Of a DNA stretch of 64,000 nucleotides, positions 22,881 to 34,200 are shown piece after piece. The notes beneath the pieces are model-generated. The model was not told where the DNA came from. It saw only the letters and a program-made list of their open reading frames with translations, and made no database searches. Location: NCBI RefSeq assembly GCF_001761485.1, contig NC_090771.1:1488001-1552000 (forward strand), given 5' to 3'. The stretch comes from Yarrowia lipolytica (taxonomy: Eukaryota; Ascomycota; Dipodascomycetes; Dipodascales). The translations under genes were made by a program, and so were the position numbers. Position 1 is the first letter of the stretch. Every line of letters starts with the position of its first letter.

Positions 22881-22973
22881 TTAGCATCGTACTGCACCTT
22901 CATTTTTTTTGTCCTCTACAGTTGACATCTCAAATCGGCACACCTACCCCACGCAACATATACTACAGCTCAA

Positions 22974-24413
22974 ATGACAGTATCCGAGCCCTCTTCGCCC
23001 GTATCGACCGCGGAGCCCCCAACTGACATCACTGTGCCACCTTCATCTTCTCCACGACTTCCACAGCAGGGGCTGTATGATGCTATCATGAACGATGTCA
23101 TGGAACAAATTGAGGAGCCTCTTCCTGAGATTCCAGAGACGCGACAACCCGAGACTTCGGTTAGCGCCCCCGAGGTTGATTTTGAGGGCCTCGGACTCTT
23201 TTACTCGCGTTTCTTTCCCTTCAAGACGCTTCATCGATGGCTCAACCACTCTCCCCGAAATGGACGAGACTTTGCTTATCGAGAGTTTGCCTTCACTCTG
23301 AGAAACGGTGCGTATCTGCGATTCAACTCATTCGCGGAGGAGCGTGAATTCAAGTCTCGAGTCGACGATCTTGTTCCTGAGCGATTCGAGATCGGAGCGG
23401 TCTACTCACATTCGCCCAAGGACCGAAAGAAGTTGCGAAAGGACGTGTTTAAGCCTGTCTCTAAGGAGCTCGTCTTCGATATTGATATGGACGATTACGA
23501 CAAATTCCGAACGTGTTGTTCTGGAGCATCCGTCTGCAACAAGTGCTGGAGATACGTGCAGGTAGCCGTTAAGATGGTCAACTCTGCTCTCAAGGAGGAT
23601 TTCGGATACAAACACATTATGTGGGTATTTTCGGGCCGACGAGGAGCCCATGCGTGGGTCAGCGACAAGAAGGCTCGTGATCTTAACGACAGACAGCGTT
23701 CTACAGTTGTTTCCTACATTGCTGCATTTGGAGACGCTACAGACAAGAGTGCTGCCGGCAACTCGAGTCTTCGACGTCCCCTGCATCCCCATCTTCAGCG
23801 GTGTCTTGATATCGCCACCACCGTATTCAACGAGGTTGTCCTGCAGACCCAGGACCCTTGGGCCAATGAGGAGGGCTCCAAATTCCTGCTGGCGTTCATT
23901 CCGGACGAAAAGCTGAGAAGAGCCCTGGCTGAGAAATGGAAGAAGAACGGAGACTCTGCTAGCTCGGCAGACAAGTGGAGCGATATCGACAAGGTGGCTT
24001 CCTCGGGAGTATCTGCGAACCTGGATACCAAGAGGCTCGTCGAGGCCAAACAAAACGTGATTCTAACTGTTTTCATGCCAAAGCTCGATGGAGCCGTGTC
24101 TCGAGGAACAGGCCATCTTCTGAAATCGCCCTTTTGCATCCACCCAAAGACCTCCAACGTCTGTGTGCCCATGGACGTCGACAGCCACACTCATGAGTTG
24201 TTGTTCACCCCAGAGGATTGTCCTAAACTGCAGGAGATTATTGACGACTTCAACAATTACGAGGGAGATGCTCAAGGTACTGTTTCCAAGCACGCTTCTG
24301 ATAAGACTCGACTCAAGCCCTTCGTCGAGGTGTTTGATAACTTTGTGGAACCGCTCTTGAAGGAGGAAATTGAGCGAGTCAAGGCTGCCAACGTGGGTTC
24401 GATGGAGTTTTAG
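22974..24413 (+). CDS. PRI1: DNA primase catalytic (small) subunit
   Basis: 479 residues. An acidic, Pro-rich N-terminal extension of about 70 residues precedes the primase fold, which starts with YSRFFPFKTLHRWLNH. The catalytic acidic motif is VFDIDMDDYD (about 166-175). A zinc knuckle CC..C..C (CCSGASVCNKC) follows at about 180-190, and the FSGRRGAHAWVSD motif near 222-234. The protein makes the RNA primers for DNA polymerase alpha. The two MluI boxes upstream fit G1/S-controlled expression. The N-terminal extension is longer than in S. cerevisiae Pri1 (409 aa). Confidence 0.95.
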   Translation: MTVSEPSSPVSTAEPPTDITVPPSSSPRLPQQGLYDAIMNDVMEQIEEPLPEIPETRQPETSVSAPEVDFEGLGLFYSRFFPFKTLHRWLNHSPRNGRDFAYREFAFTLRNGAYLRFNSFAEEREFKSRVDDLVPERFEIGAVYSHSPKDRKKLRKDVFKPVSKELVFDIDMDDYDKFRTCCSGASVCNKCWRYVQVAVKMVNSALKEDFGYKHIMWVFSGRRGAHAWVSDKKARDLNDRQRSTVVSYIAAFGDATDKSAAGNSSLRRPLHPHLQRCLDIATTVFNEVVLQTQDPWANEEGSKFLLAFIPDEKLRRALAEKWKKNGDSASSADKWSDIDKVASSGVSANLDTKRLVEAKQNVILTVFMPKLDGAVSRGTGHLLKSPFCIHPKTSNVCVPMDVDSHTHELLFTPEDCPKLQEIIDDFNNYEGDAQGTVSKHASDKTRLKPFVEVFDNFVEPLLKEEIERVKAANVGSMEF

Positions 24414-24695
24414 ACAAGGAAACATGATGAAAATGAACGTTTAATATATTTAATGGTGTTTTTGACCACACGTGTAGAACTTCCAAACATCCAGACAACA
24501 GTTTATACTGTAAATGCATATAGTATATTATCGTAGCTTACATATGCGAGTACATCATACTGTAACTGTTTCATTCCATTATACAGTACATCCAACACAT
24601 GTACTCGTACTTATACAGACCCGTGGTACTGTAGCTACTGCTCCGCTCTTTTAATACACAATAAATATTAGCTAACCGATAGATACCACATCTAC
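24414..24695. other. Spacer between convergent PRI1 and the EGH1-like gene
   Basis: AT-rich 3' flanks with GTACTCGTACTTATAC at 24600-24615. No gene seen. Confidence 0.5.
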
Positions 24696-27116
24696 TTACA
24701 TAACCACACAACAAGGCTCAGCCAGATTGGAATAGAAAGTATCAAGAAATCCTCCAAACTCGGGCTGGTGGTCTAGTACAGTGATTTCAATCTTCTGACG
24801 GCCTGCTTGGTTGTGGCTCCAAAACAGCTGGTTTCGTGCAGTCTTCCACGATCCAGTTGAAACTGTCACCGACAAAAAGTTGGTGGGGAAGACAAACTGA
24901 GGAATGGCAATGATGGTCTCCTGGTTAGAACCAGCAGCCTCAATCTCCAAAATGTAGTGTCTTTTGATGAGCTCATAGCTCGTAGCTGCGAGAGTACCGC
25001 CAATAGCAATCGGATACGGACGGGCAAAGGCCTCGACCGCACGGACTCCCTTCTGGCTTACAGGGGGCAGCTCATCCTCCTCGTGAGGGTCCTTTCCTCG
25101 ATTGAAGAAGTGAAGAGGGTTATGAGGATGGGGCAGATGAAGACGGTTGTGGCCATCCACATTGGCATGGGCAGTCGTGTCCGTGCCCTCCGCTTCATCT
25201 GGTTTGGGCGTGGGAGTTTGTTGAGAAGGAGAAGAATCGGTTTCCGACTTGTCGCCGACGAAATCACACAGACTAGGAGCAGGGGACACAAATGGAGTGC
25301 AGTCCTGGTGGTCATGCTGGGGTTGCTGCAGAATCGACAATCGGTCCTTGTTGGGGTTGTCGTCGCTCAGAGGACTCCTACTCCAGAAAGCGAAGTCCTC
25401 TCCGTTCCACTCATCGCCCCATTTGTGGTTGTTATGCACTGTGTAACACCACATGGTCACGTTGATGTCGGCCTGGTCAACGGCATTCATGTTGGCGTCT
25501 AGTGCCTTGAGCTGGGACGAGTAGTCGCCATTGGAGTATGCGGACTTGTCATCCATGTCGAAGGGCATACCAGTCTCGGTCATTACCATGGGAATGGGAC
25601 CCATATTGTCCAGACCCTCCTTCTTCATCTCCTGGAGCTGTTGAGCGAGACACTTGCGCACAGCAGAAGGTCCAATCTTGAGAGCAAATGCAGGGTGCGA
25701 ATATCGTCCTCGCAGAATACCCAAAACGTCGACATTCCACGTACACCATCGCTTCAACATCAGAGTGAGACCGTCGTAGAAATGAGGCGCGTAAAGGACC
25801 CGTCGATCCATGCAGGTCTTATCATCCTTGATGAGAGGAGGAATTCGCATGACGGGGGGCTGACACAGCAAAAACACCTTATCACACACCTCTCTTCGCA
25901 TCGTCTGAAAGTATAGAGCCCAGTGGTCCTTGAAGTACAGATTGACGAATCCATCTTCTCCGTCGTTCTTTGTGCCCTTGACGTTAACTACGTCTCCATG
26001 TGTGTTGACGGTAAAGTAGTCTGGCCGCAGCAGTTTCTTCTCTGCCGGGTCCCAGACTCCATGCTGTGCCCAAACACACTCTCCAAGCACCCACCCGGGA
26101 TCTCGCTTCCAGCCGTACCGGGTGTCGTCGTAGTCGTCGAGCTTGGGGTCGATCCATGCTCGAACTCCTTCGGGGTCCAGAACTCGAGTTCCCTTCTTTT
26201 TGGGACCAAAGTTGGAGAACTCAAACTCGTCCACCTCAACTTGCATGCCCATTCCGAGTTGGAAACTCTGGAAAGGTGTAGGATGAGGACCCAGCTTCAG
26301 AGGCTGCTCGTCAGGCAGAATAGCCAGGTTAGGATGGCCAATCAAACCGACAGACGGCTCGTTCAGAGACTCCAGACCAATAATGCAAGTGTTCCACAGC
26401 TCGGGGGCACGTGCCTTGACACGTTTGTAGAAGAAAACCATGGCATTGATGAAGTGGTTGGTCAGGAAGTCCTGAATGTTGATGCCATTGATGATGCACT
26501 TTGGGGCGTAGTCCCGACCGCCGTAGAAGAGTGTAAACATGACAAAACATGCCAGTCGGGTATAGTTTGTGGCCCAGATCATTTTCGGGAACTCTGAGGG
26601 TTTTGGCTCCCATGTGTTGTGGACCAAAGCGGCCCAAGTCTTGCTCATTGTACGGGGATTAAGACCAGCGGCATACAGCGTCCACATGGGGGCACCACTA
26701 CCTCCGGTGTGTCTTGACCACACATCTTGGTGAGGGTCCATAATGACGTAGAAGCCGTATGAGTCACATAGACGCAAGACCTCGATGGTGAAGTCGACGA
26801 AGTCCTCGTCGTACTTGCCCGGGCCCTCGTGTTCGATAGCCTCCCAAGTGTAGATATATCTGATGGTGTTGAAGCCCCACGACTTGATACGCTGGAGGTG
26901 TTCGTGTGCGTCCTTGAGATGGAACGGTCGCCCGATGAAGCGGGCATTGTCTCCGTCCCAGAAATCTTCGGACGACTTCTGATGGGTGGGAAGATAAGGA
27001 TCTGAGGGCATTTTTGCGTCCGATGCCATGTTAATGCCTCGCAGGTTGATTTGACGGTGGCGTTCATCCCGCAGGATACCCTCCGAGTCGATGACCAGTT
27101 GTTTAGCACGAGTCAT
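24696..27116 (-). CDS. EGH1: GH5 steryl-glucosidase, EGH1-like, with C-terminal CaaX motif
   Basis: 806 residues from the ATG at 27116; the frame is open further upstream but has no ATG. Glycoside hydrolase family 5 features: NLRGINM near the start, WGFNTIRYIYTWEAIEH, DPHQDVWSR, the acid/base glutamate in LESLNEPSVG (about 252) and the nucleophile glutamate in TETGMPFDMDD (about 512). The architecture follows S. cerevisiae Egh1 (YIR007W), which removes glucose from ergosteryl glucoside. An Asp/Pro/His-rich variable stretch at about 630-690 precedes a beta-rich C-terminal domain. The last residues are CCVVM, so the end CVVM is a valid CaaX prenylation box (Met favours farnesyl). There is no signal peptide; a cytosolic, membrane-tethered enzyme is likely. 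Confidence 0.88.
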   Translation of the reverse strand: MTRAKQLVIDSEGILRDERHRQINLRGINMASDAKMPSDPYLPTHQKSSEDFWDGDNARFIGRPFHLKDAHEHLQRIKSWGFNTIRYIYTWEAIEHEGPGKYDEDFVDFTIEVLRLCDSYGFYVIMDPHQDVWSRHTGGSGAPMWTLYAAGLNPRTMSKTWAALVHNTWEPKPSEFPKMIWATNYTRLACFVMFTLFYGGRDYAPKCIINGINIQDFLTNHFINAMVFFYKRVKARAPELWNTCIIGLESLNEPSVGLIGHPNLAILPDEQPLKLGPHPTPFQSFQLGMGMQVEVDEFEFSNFGPKKKGTRVLDPEGVRAWIDPKLDDYDDTRYGWKRDPGWVLGECVWAQHGVWDPAEKKLLRPDYFTVNTHGDVVNVKGTKNDGEDGFVNLYFKDHWALYFQTMRREVCDKVFLLCQPPVMRIPPLIKDDKTCMDRRVLYAPHFYDGLTLMLKRWCTWNVDVLGILRGRYSHPAFALKIGPSAVRKCLAQQLQEMKKEGLDNMGPIPMVMTETGMPFDMDDKSAYSNGDYSSQLKALDANMNAVDQADINVTMWCYTVHNNHKWGDEWNGEDFAFWSRSPLSDDNPNKDRLSILQQPQHDHQDCTPFVSPAPSLCDFVGDKSETDSSPSQQTPTPKPDEAEGTDTTAHANVDGHNRLHLPHPHNPLHFFNRGKDPHEEDELPPVSQKGVRAVEAFARPYPIAIGGTLAATSYELIKRHYILEIEAAGSNQETIIAIPQFVFPTNFLSVTVSTGSWKTARNQLFWSHNQAGRQKIEITVLDHQPEFGGFLDTFYSNLAEPCCVVM

Positions 27117-29375
27117 AATGTGTCTGATGAAGAAGAGATTATAGGGTCTTGCCAATATGCTGGGCGTTCGTAATATGGTTGTGAGAAGAGGTGAGTCAGA
27201 GAGGGCGAGATTTGGTTCAGTTCAGCAAGTTTGGGTCTCCTCCGTCGTCGCGTATGATATGTCGTGTGAGTGCTCTTTGTATGTAACGGGAGATGAGGCT
27301 GATGTAGGTTGAAGGCAGACGGGAAGAGTGTGCTTTCAGTACTCAAAGCGGTTCAGAGCAGTCAGGTGCTTGTGACTTTGTCAGGAATGCTGTAGTTTTT
27401 GTACCGCTACTCAGTTAGCAGGGCTTGTGGGCGTGTGGAGGAAGATGGGCCGTGTAGGAAAGAAGGCAGATGGCATGAACCATGTAGGGCTGAAGATAGT
27501 TCAAGAGCCGCTGCAGGGTAAAGTGAGAGCAAGTGAGGAGTATAGGCAGACCTGTGGGGTGTTTGGTAGCAAGCGAAGGCTGAAATGTAGTTTTGGAGGG
27601 TCTCGAAAACCCGGTCTAGTCAGCCGCAGGCACTGCTACATCACCTGTTATCTCCTATGCTAGTAATTATATGCCACCACAACGACCTCCGCTAAAGTTT
27701 TGCTAGCCCGAACCTAAGTAATAATATTGCAAAGAGCGGTTGCACGAGAAACGAAAAAGATCGACACGAGTAAAATAAGCAACTCATTGAGAGACAGGAC
27801 AGACAAGGAGGCAACCACAGCAAGACTACTTATATGCACGCTACCTGAGTTTCCGGATGTTATTTAACCCCAACATGCGTCTCACCCCCTCCCTCAAACT
27901 CCGACTTATTGGTCGCTTCCGTCCCACTTGTATCAGCAGAGAAACACCCCACACAAGTCTGTTTGAATTATCTTGCGTTGCTCTGCGCCAACTTTATCTG
28001 CGGGGCTGGAGAATCGGTTGATGAATGATTCGGCATGTTAGGGATGGGATATCGTATACTGTGGTTTTTCCGCGGGTGCTACTAACAGTGACGTTACGTA
28101 TACCATATGCTTGAGTGGGCTCTCATGACCCTGGACCGCGCCTAGTATTTCTTTACGATCACCTAAAAATGACCTGATCTCAACTATGAGTGATATCTGC
28201 ACGAACAACGTGACTATTGCACCAAACTCACTCTTTCAAGAATTGGTGGGTGTAAGGCTATTTGTTGAAAGTACGATCCACAAATGACTCGCTTGTTGAC
28301 GAAAAAGAAATGCCCGTATTACGGAAAAAGAAATACATGCAGAGACAACAACTACGACCCCGCTTCTAGAATGAAAATACCATGCGAGGCTCGCCATGCA
28401 GCACCACACCTGACCTTCCAAACCCCGCAAGGCAGAAGATTTACGACCCGAAATAGACAACTGACAGATATTACCCAGCCGTATCTACGATGCTGTACAA
28501 GTTCTTCTTCTGTGATATACCGGAACAATTCGACTTAGTTGAACTCCGCCAAGAAATTGACAAAATCGTAAAAGTCGGTTAGAAGATGATCCGTATCGGC
28601 TCTCGGCTTGTTTGGAACACGAAACGGCAACTTGAACTTGAAATGTCACTTCAAGAGATTCAGAAAAAGACACAAACAGTTGAATTACACATATTGGCTG
28701 TTACCGAGCCATATCTGAATGTTACAGGCTGAAATAACCCGTTTTCAAGACTCCAGACCGTTATCTAAAACCGTTCTTCTTTTTAACCTAGGTATTGTAA
28801 GTCTGAAATAAGGTTGAGTGTAGATCGGAGTTTTGGAAAATTCCAAGGTTGTGATAACTTGATCAGAACAAAATTTTAATGCGATTAAAAAGAATATCCA
28901 GGATATGTAAGACCTTTGTGGATACTATGAAGCTTTAAATCTCAACGTCCGACTCACATTGCCCTGATAAAGACATTATCTCATTACCAAGTAAAAACCC
29001 TAAACTTGTTGAGGACATGATGCAGGAGCCGCATGCACCATTAAAATTACGAGCAAAAAGCATGTATACGAGATGTGTAGAGCTCAAACTGATGACTAAT
29101 GGATCATACAGGAGCGCGGTGTGATGAACGTAGTAATCAAGGTCAGATCGACCACAGATACATGGGGTCCTTAGTGGTGAAGGTTTGTGATGATTATAGA
29201 TGCTTACATAACCTCTGAGTAAGAAGCACGGAGGTCGGATGTCGTTCATCATTGGTACTCGTACCCAGACTCGTACGGTAGGCTGTTAAATATTGTAAAA
29301 AATCAGATCAGGGAATAAATAAATTAATAGCTATGGAGAAAGGGAGACTGCTTCTACAGTATGCTTGCAATCTGG
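27117..29375. other. Long intergenic region (2.3 kb) with possible gene remnants
   Basis: 5' flank of EGH1 and 3' flank of ALG14. At 28284-28538 an 84-codon plus-strand frame has a Cys-containing start (KKKCPYYGKRNTC). At 28490-28732 another plus-strand stretch reads as about 80 codons with a single internal stop. Neither matches a family I know. They could be decayed gene pieces or chance. Confidence 0.35.
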
Positions 29376-30026
29376 CTAAACTAGAATGCCGTGGTACTCG
29401 GCTCTGGGGTACTTTTCGGCCAACTGAGGCCACTGCACGAGGAAACGGTCGCAGAACGGCAGCAGGATGAGCCCACTGAGGCTGAGACGATTCACTCTAG
29501 CAAGAGACTCGACGTAGATGATTCGTGTATCAATGAGAGCCATGAATCTCAGCAGAAAGGCTGCGTAGCACAGCATGACACAGGTGGCAGGGCCGTTACA
29601 CACAATGACGTGAGGCTTGTGTTTGTGCACGAGTTTAACAGCCACAGCGAACGATACGGCAGACGTGATCACACTGGACGGATAGGATTGACCCACTTTT
29701 CTCGCTCGAGGAATGTTTTCGAGAACCATTGTCTTGATGTCTGTTTTGGTGGTGCTCTCCAGCACCTTGACTTTCTCAAGTGAATCCACGTCTCCCGAGG
29801 ACGACACGTAGACTCGCTTTGCGTAGCTTTGGAGCTTGAGGGTCTTGAGCATCCGCAACATCTCACCAGTATGGCCCCCTGATCCCATCATGACCATGAG
29901 TTTTGGATTTGAGTGTTTCGGTCTGTATAGGAATCCGAATCGGTTCGATGCTGGCAACACAAACAGAAGCCGTAACAGTAGTAGTACCAATATGGCCGAG
30001 GCGGCTATGAGTATCGTGGTGACCAT
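29376..30026 (-). CDS. ALG14: UDP-GlcNAc transferase anchor subunit ALG14
   Basis: 216 residues from the ATG at 30026 (MVTTILIAASAILVLLLLRL). An upstream in-frame ATG exists, but the added 41 residues are Ser/Thr-rich and outside the family. A single N-terminal membrane helix is followed by VMMGSGGHTGEML, the conserved glycine-rich loop, then KPHVIVCNGPATC and YVESLARVNRLSLSG. ALG14 anchors the catalytic subunit ALG13 to the cytosolic face of the ER and together they add the second GlcNAc to dolichol-PP-GlcNAc for N-glycosylation. ALG13 is not in the window. The length agrees with fungal ALG14 (about 215-240). Confidence 0.94.
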   Translation of the reverse strand: MVTTILIAASAILVLLLLRLLFVLPASNRFGFLYRPKHSNPKLMVMMGSGGHTGEMLRMLKTLKLQSYAKRVYVSSSGDVDSLEKVKVLESTTKTDIKTMVLENIPRARKVGQSYPSSVITSAVSFAVAVKLVHKHKPHVIVCNGPATCVMLCYAAFLLRFMALIDTRIIYVESLARVNRLSLSGLILLPFCDRFLVQWPQLAEKYPRAEYHGILV

Positions 30027-31251
30027 GCTGAGGGTTCTTGTGTTTATTTGTGTTGGAGAGAAACGGGTCTGTTGTGTGTCGAGAGATCGATAGTGGCCGT
30101 ATGTGCTTAGTGACCGTGCTTGTATTATTGAACAAGTAGCGTCACTCAATGGATGTTGTGTTCTTGGTATCCGTCGTGGGTGTCGTGTGAGAACTGTCGC
30201 GATTTAACGCCAGTTGGCAGAACAACACTGCATACCAGCACGACCGTTTCGAAACCTTGTTGAAGTAAAGAACTTGCATACTTGGGGATTAATTAAGCGA
30301 GAGGGGTTACGTACTGCCGTTGGGAGTGGGTCAGAGATTGTTGGTGGTGAAACTGTAGGGAGTGGGGTGAGTGTACATCCGTTACAGTACTCTTAGACAT
30401 GCTGTAACAACGAACTCAAGAAACAGAGGGGAATGCAGAGAGGGGTTGTTGAGTAAAACCCCTCAATAACGGAGAGTGCACATCGATTGAGACATGACGT
30501 GTATGATAGATGCATCTTCAATGAAATATCTCGTAATTCGTACCGTATGTACAAGTGCTGTACTCGTACCTCTGATGGTCTCCCACCGAAGGCATATCTC
30601 AAGAAAAAAGGCTCACACCATTCTCTACAGGGGGACAAGCAGGGGCTCTAAGTACAAGTACAGAAGTACAGTACAATACATACTGTAGCTGTGAATTGGG
30701 GTCCTTGACTGACAAGATGGTAGGTCCCAGAATTGGTATATTCTACTGGTGCAATACGAGTAGTACGAGTACAGTAACACATAATTGAAGAAGCGTAGCA
30801 TCAATTTTATATGTAATAATTACTGGAGTGCCAGCCACGTGTTCCTTGCACATTAGACAGTTCCAATTTTGTTCGCTGGCAGATGCACAGTGTCGATATA
30901 ATAGTGTATTAGGTCAATGGAGTCCACCAAACTTCTAGAGTAACATGTCTTCACAATTTGACACGAGAACACTATCACCAGATAAACAAGTACGATCCCA
31001 ATACTCTAGATGTGCCACTAGTGCGGCTTCAAAGTGGCTTAATAATACTACAGTACTGCCCTACACTGTACGATATACCACTCTGGCCAAAAACCTGCCC
31101 TCCAATGTTTTCTTCACACCCCCCATATCTACAGTAAACTTCACCTAAACGAAACTCAATTAGTTGATGCCCAACTCCCACAACAGCCCAGACGCGTCCC
31201 AGTATACTTCATAAACACTTCATTAACACACGAGATATTCGACCAGCAACC
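30027..31251. other. Divergent promoter region between ALG14 and the RAP1-like gene (1.2 kb)
   Basis: Rich in GTAC-type motifs at 30541-30570 and 30651-30690, with one MluI box near the RAP1-like start. No gene supported. Confidence 0.5.
31192..31197. promoter_or_regulatory. Single MluI box (ACGCGT) before the RAP1-like gene
   Basis: 55 bp upstream of the ATG. A single copy so close to the start may lie in the 5' UTR. Its regulatory role is uncertain. Confidence 0.3.
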
Positions 31252-34200
31252 ATGGCGGAGGTAACCGTGAAAGACCCGGCTTACGGAGGCCAAGAACTGA
31301 CCATTTCAAGCCTGCTGTTTTCGCCCTACTCCTTTTTCGTCACCATAGACGTGCCCAAACGCAAGGCCGTCATGGCTCTGATTAGCAAAGGAGGGGGAAC
31401 AATCGTTTCCAGACCGTCAAACACCACGCCAATCGACTACTGGCTCGTTCCCGATTACTTCGAAGGAAACACACGTCTTGGAGCCAAGCGCGTCTCCATT
31501 GTCTTGGACAGTGCAAGACAGGGACAGTTTCCCCCATTACGCGACTCTGGAGGCGAAGATTACTACTCGCCGTTCGCCAAGACCAAGAAAGCGCGAACCG
31601 AGTATACCGACGGAGAAGTGCGGTTCCTTACAGCTTATATCGACATGCACGTTGGAAAGCCACCTCTGGGTAAGTCAGATCTCAGATATCTGTTCGAACT
31701 TATGAACCACAAACATACCGAAGAGAGTATCAGATCGAAACTCAAACAGCTGGAAAAGTTCCCAGTGAATCTGGAACGGACGAAGCCGGTGAGCTACCAG
31801 GCTCCTGTTGTTGAGAACGACCTCGTCGCGAAGAAGACAACTGAAACACCTATTCCAGGTACTCGCTTTCCTGATGTTCTTCTAAATTCGATCCCTGCAG
31901 CCAAGAGAACCTCAGCGGACACGGTGCTGGCGACTCCAGTTCCGGTTAAACCGCTTGCTATGTCTACGCAATTACCCGATACAACTATGGAAGTGCCAGA
32001 TACACCAATACCTTCTAAAAATACGCATGGTAAGACGAAACAGGGAAACACCCAGGTGCCTGGTACACCTGAGACGAAGAAAGGGACGTTTATTTCACCC
32101 CAAAAGTTATCGCCGAAGTCGGCTCAATCGTCTCAGTCATCTAATCAAGTTCCTGACACGCCTGCCAAGTCAGAGCAGCCCGCTCCTGCAACAGAAGCGG
32201 CTCAGAACGCTACTACCGTCGGTTTACACAAAAATCCTGCAATCACAGAGGTCCCAGCTACTCCTGCTGGTCCAGATATACAGGTCGAGGACTCTACTAC
32301 GGCTACCCAGTCTTCAAAGCGCAGCAAGAGCCCGTCCAAAAGCCCTTCCAGGGCGTCCGAGTCGCCGTCAGCTTCCAGCAAGCAGCTAACACTTCCTTTC
32401 CAGAGCATTTCTGGGCCAATCTCTTCCACAGCCAGTTCATCTGACTCTGAACCGCTGGTCATGAGATTCTCACCGAAAAAGAACCGGAAGAAGACCAAAG
32501 AACCACTCTACGCACAGGCTCAGTCTGTGGACAACTCTTCTACTCCCTCTTCCACTCGCTTCACATCGTCTCAGATGGTGCCTGACTCCCAACAGTCAAT
32601 GTCAAGCACTCCCCTCAAGTTTGACACTACAGCAAGAGACTCCAGTGGGATCACCGAAAGCCAGATTTACTCTGCTGCGTTGACTGTTCCCCCTGGATCT
32701 TCTGAGTTGACCGTGGATGAAAGTAGCGGCAGTTTGGAACACATAGCAACAGTTCGACTGTCATCAGTGTCACGGGAGTCCAAGTGGTCACGTGACTCAT
32801 CCATGTCTGTGGATTCCAACGGCTTGGATATTTATTCACAAGGCTCGCAAGTCAGCCAGGCAGGACGACGGACACGTGCTTCTCGATCTCTAGCCGCGAG
32901 TGATCTTCCTCCTCCTGCTGTTCAGACTGGAAGCTGTGTGCTTTTCCCGCGCAAATTTATCACCAAGTACTCTCATCATCCCATTCGTGGTGTGTTCTAC
33001 GGCATTGAGAAAGTGAGTAGCCAACAGACTGACACTTCTCAGGGGGCGACACGGCAAATTGAAATGACTCAGGTGGAGGCACGGCAGATGGTGAGAGTGG
33101 AGGATGAAGGGGTTGTTGCTAAGGCGATTTCTTCGCAATCGTCTTCTTCTTTTGCCGAGGACAGTCATCTCTTCGTGCAAGAAGATAGCGATGGGGCTGA
33201 GAAGGAGGAGAAGGAAAAGGAGAAGGAGGGTGACAGTGATGAGGAAGAAGGGGAGGCGAATGAGATGGAGGAAGGCGATGGACAGAAGGGTGATGATGAG
33301 GAGGAGGAAGAAATCGTGCAGGTTCTCGATACTCAAGAGAACCATATTCTCAGAGACGCCCAGCTTACTGCTGACAGCTACGACGACGTTTCATCGGTGC
33401 CTGACAGTCAGGCGAGTGTGATTAAACGGCCCAGTGCTTTCAGAGAGTCCCCGGTTCCCGCCAAGCGGCGTTATCTGGACTCTTCGTTAGATTTGGATGT
33501 TTCGGTGCCTTCTCTCCCTTCGATAAATAACATCAGGGCTCGATTGAAGGAATTATCGGACAGAGTTTCCAGTGAGGGTCATAGAGAGGACGTTATTGGC
33601 TCCCAGGCTGAAAAGCGGGTTTCCTGGTCTTCTCTGGGTAGACAGGTTGCTGTTTTGGAGCTCGACAGTGACGGTGACGTTGTGGAGGAGAGTTTCATTG
33701 AGGGGCAGGTGGAAGGGATAAAAGAGGTGGAGGAGGTGGAGGCTGAGGAGGTGGAGGACGAATCTCCGAAGGATGACGATGTGGATGAGGCAGCTGCGGA
33801 AGAACATGTTGACATGCCCAAAGAGCATGCCAGTATTATTTATGAGGATGCCCAACGTCGACCATCCAGTTCTCAGCTGGATGAATCTTTAGGCTTGGTG
33901 TCACAGAGGGACGTGGTGGTTGTTGAAGAGCTGGAGGTGGAGGCGGAAGAGGAACAGGAGATCGCGTCAGATGGGTCCAAAAAAGAGTCCGAGGACCCCA
34001 TGCAGCCCGCAGAGCTGCCCCGGTCAGATTCCGCTCCCCAAATCTCTGAGATTCATTTCGACGCTGTCGACAGATTCCAGTCTTTGCTGCCCAACGACGT
34101 GATCGATGAGCTCTTGGAGAGTTACGAGCCGGAAGAAGAGTATCCCTCGGAGAAGTTCCAGGTTCTCGCTGTTCCCATTCGAAAAGACCTTACGAGTGTT

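Larger units (their letters stand above)
21203..22973. other. Divergent promoter region between PRE1 and PRI1 (1.8 kb)
   Basis: Contains the PACE-like cluster close to PRE1 and two MluI boxes close to PRI1. The middle part (21400-22750) is AT-rich with only short, overlapping frames, and I see no gene. Confidence 0.55.

Noticed and set aside
27117-27155. Upstream extension of the EGH1-like frame
   Set aside because: The extension has no ATG; the ATG at 27116 is the first and fits the family start.
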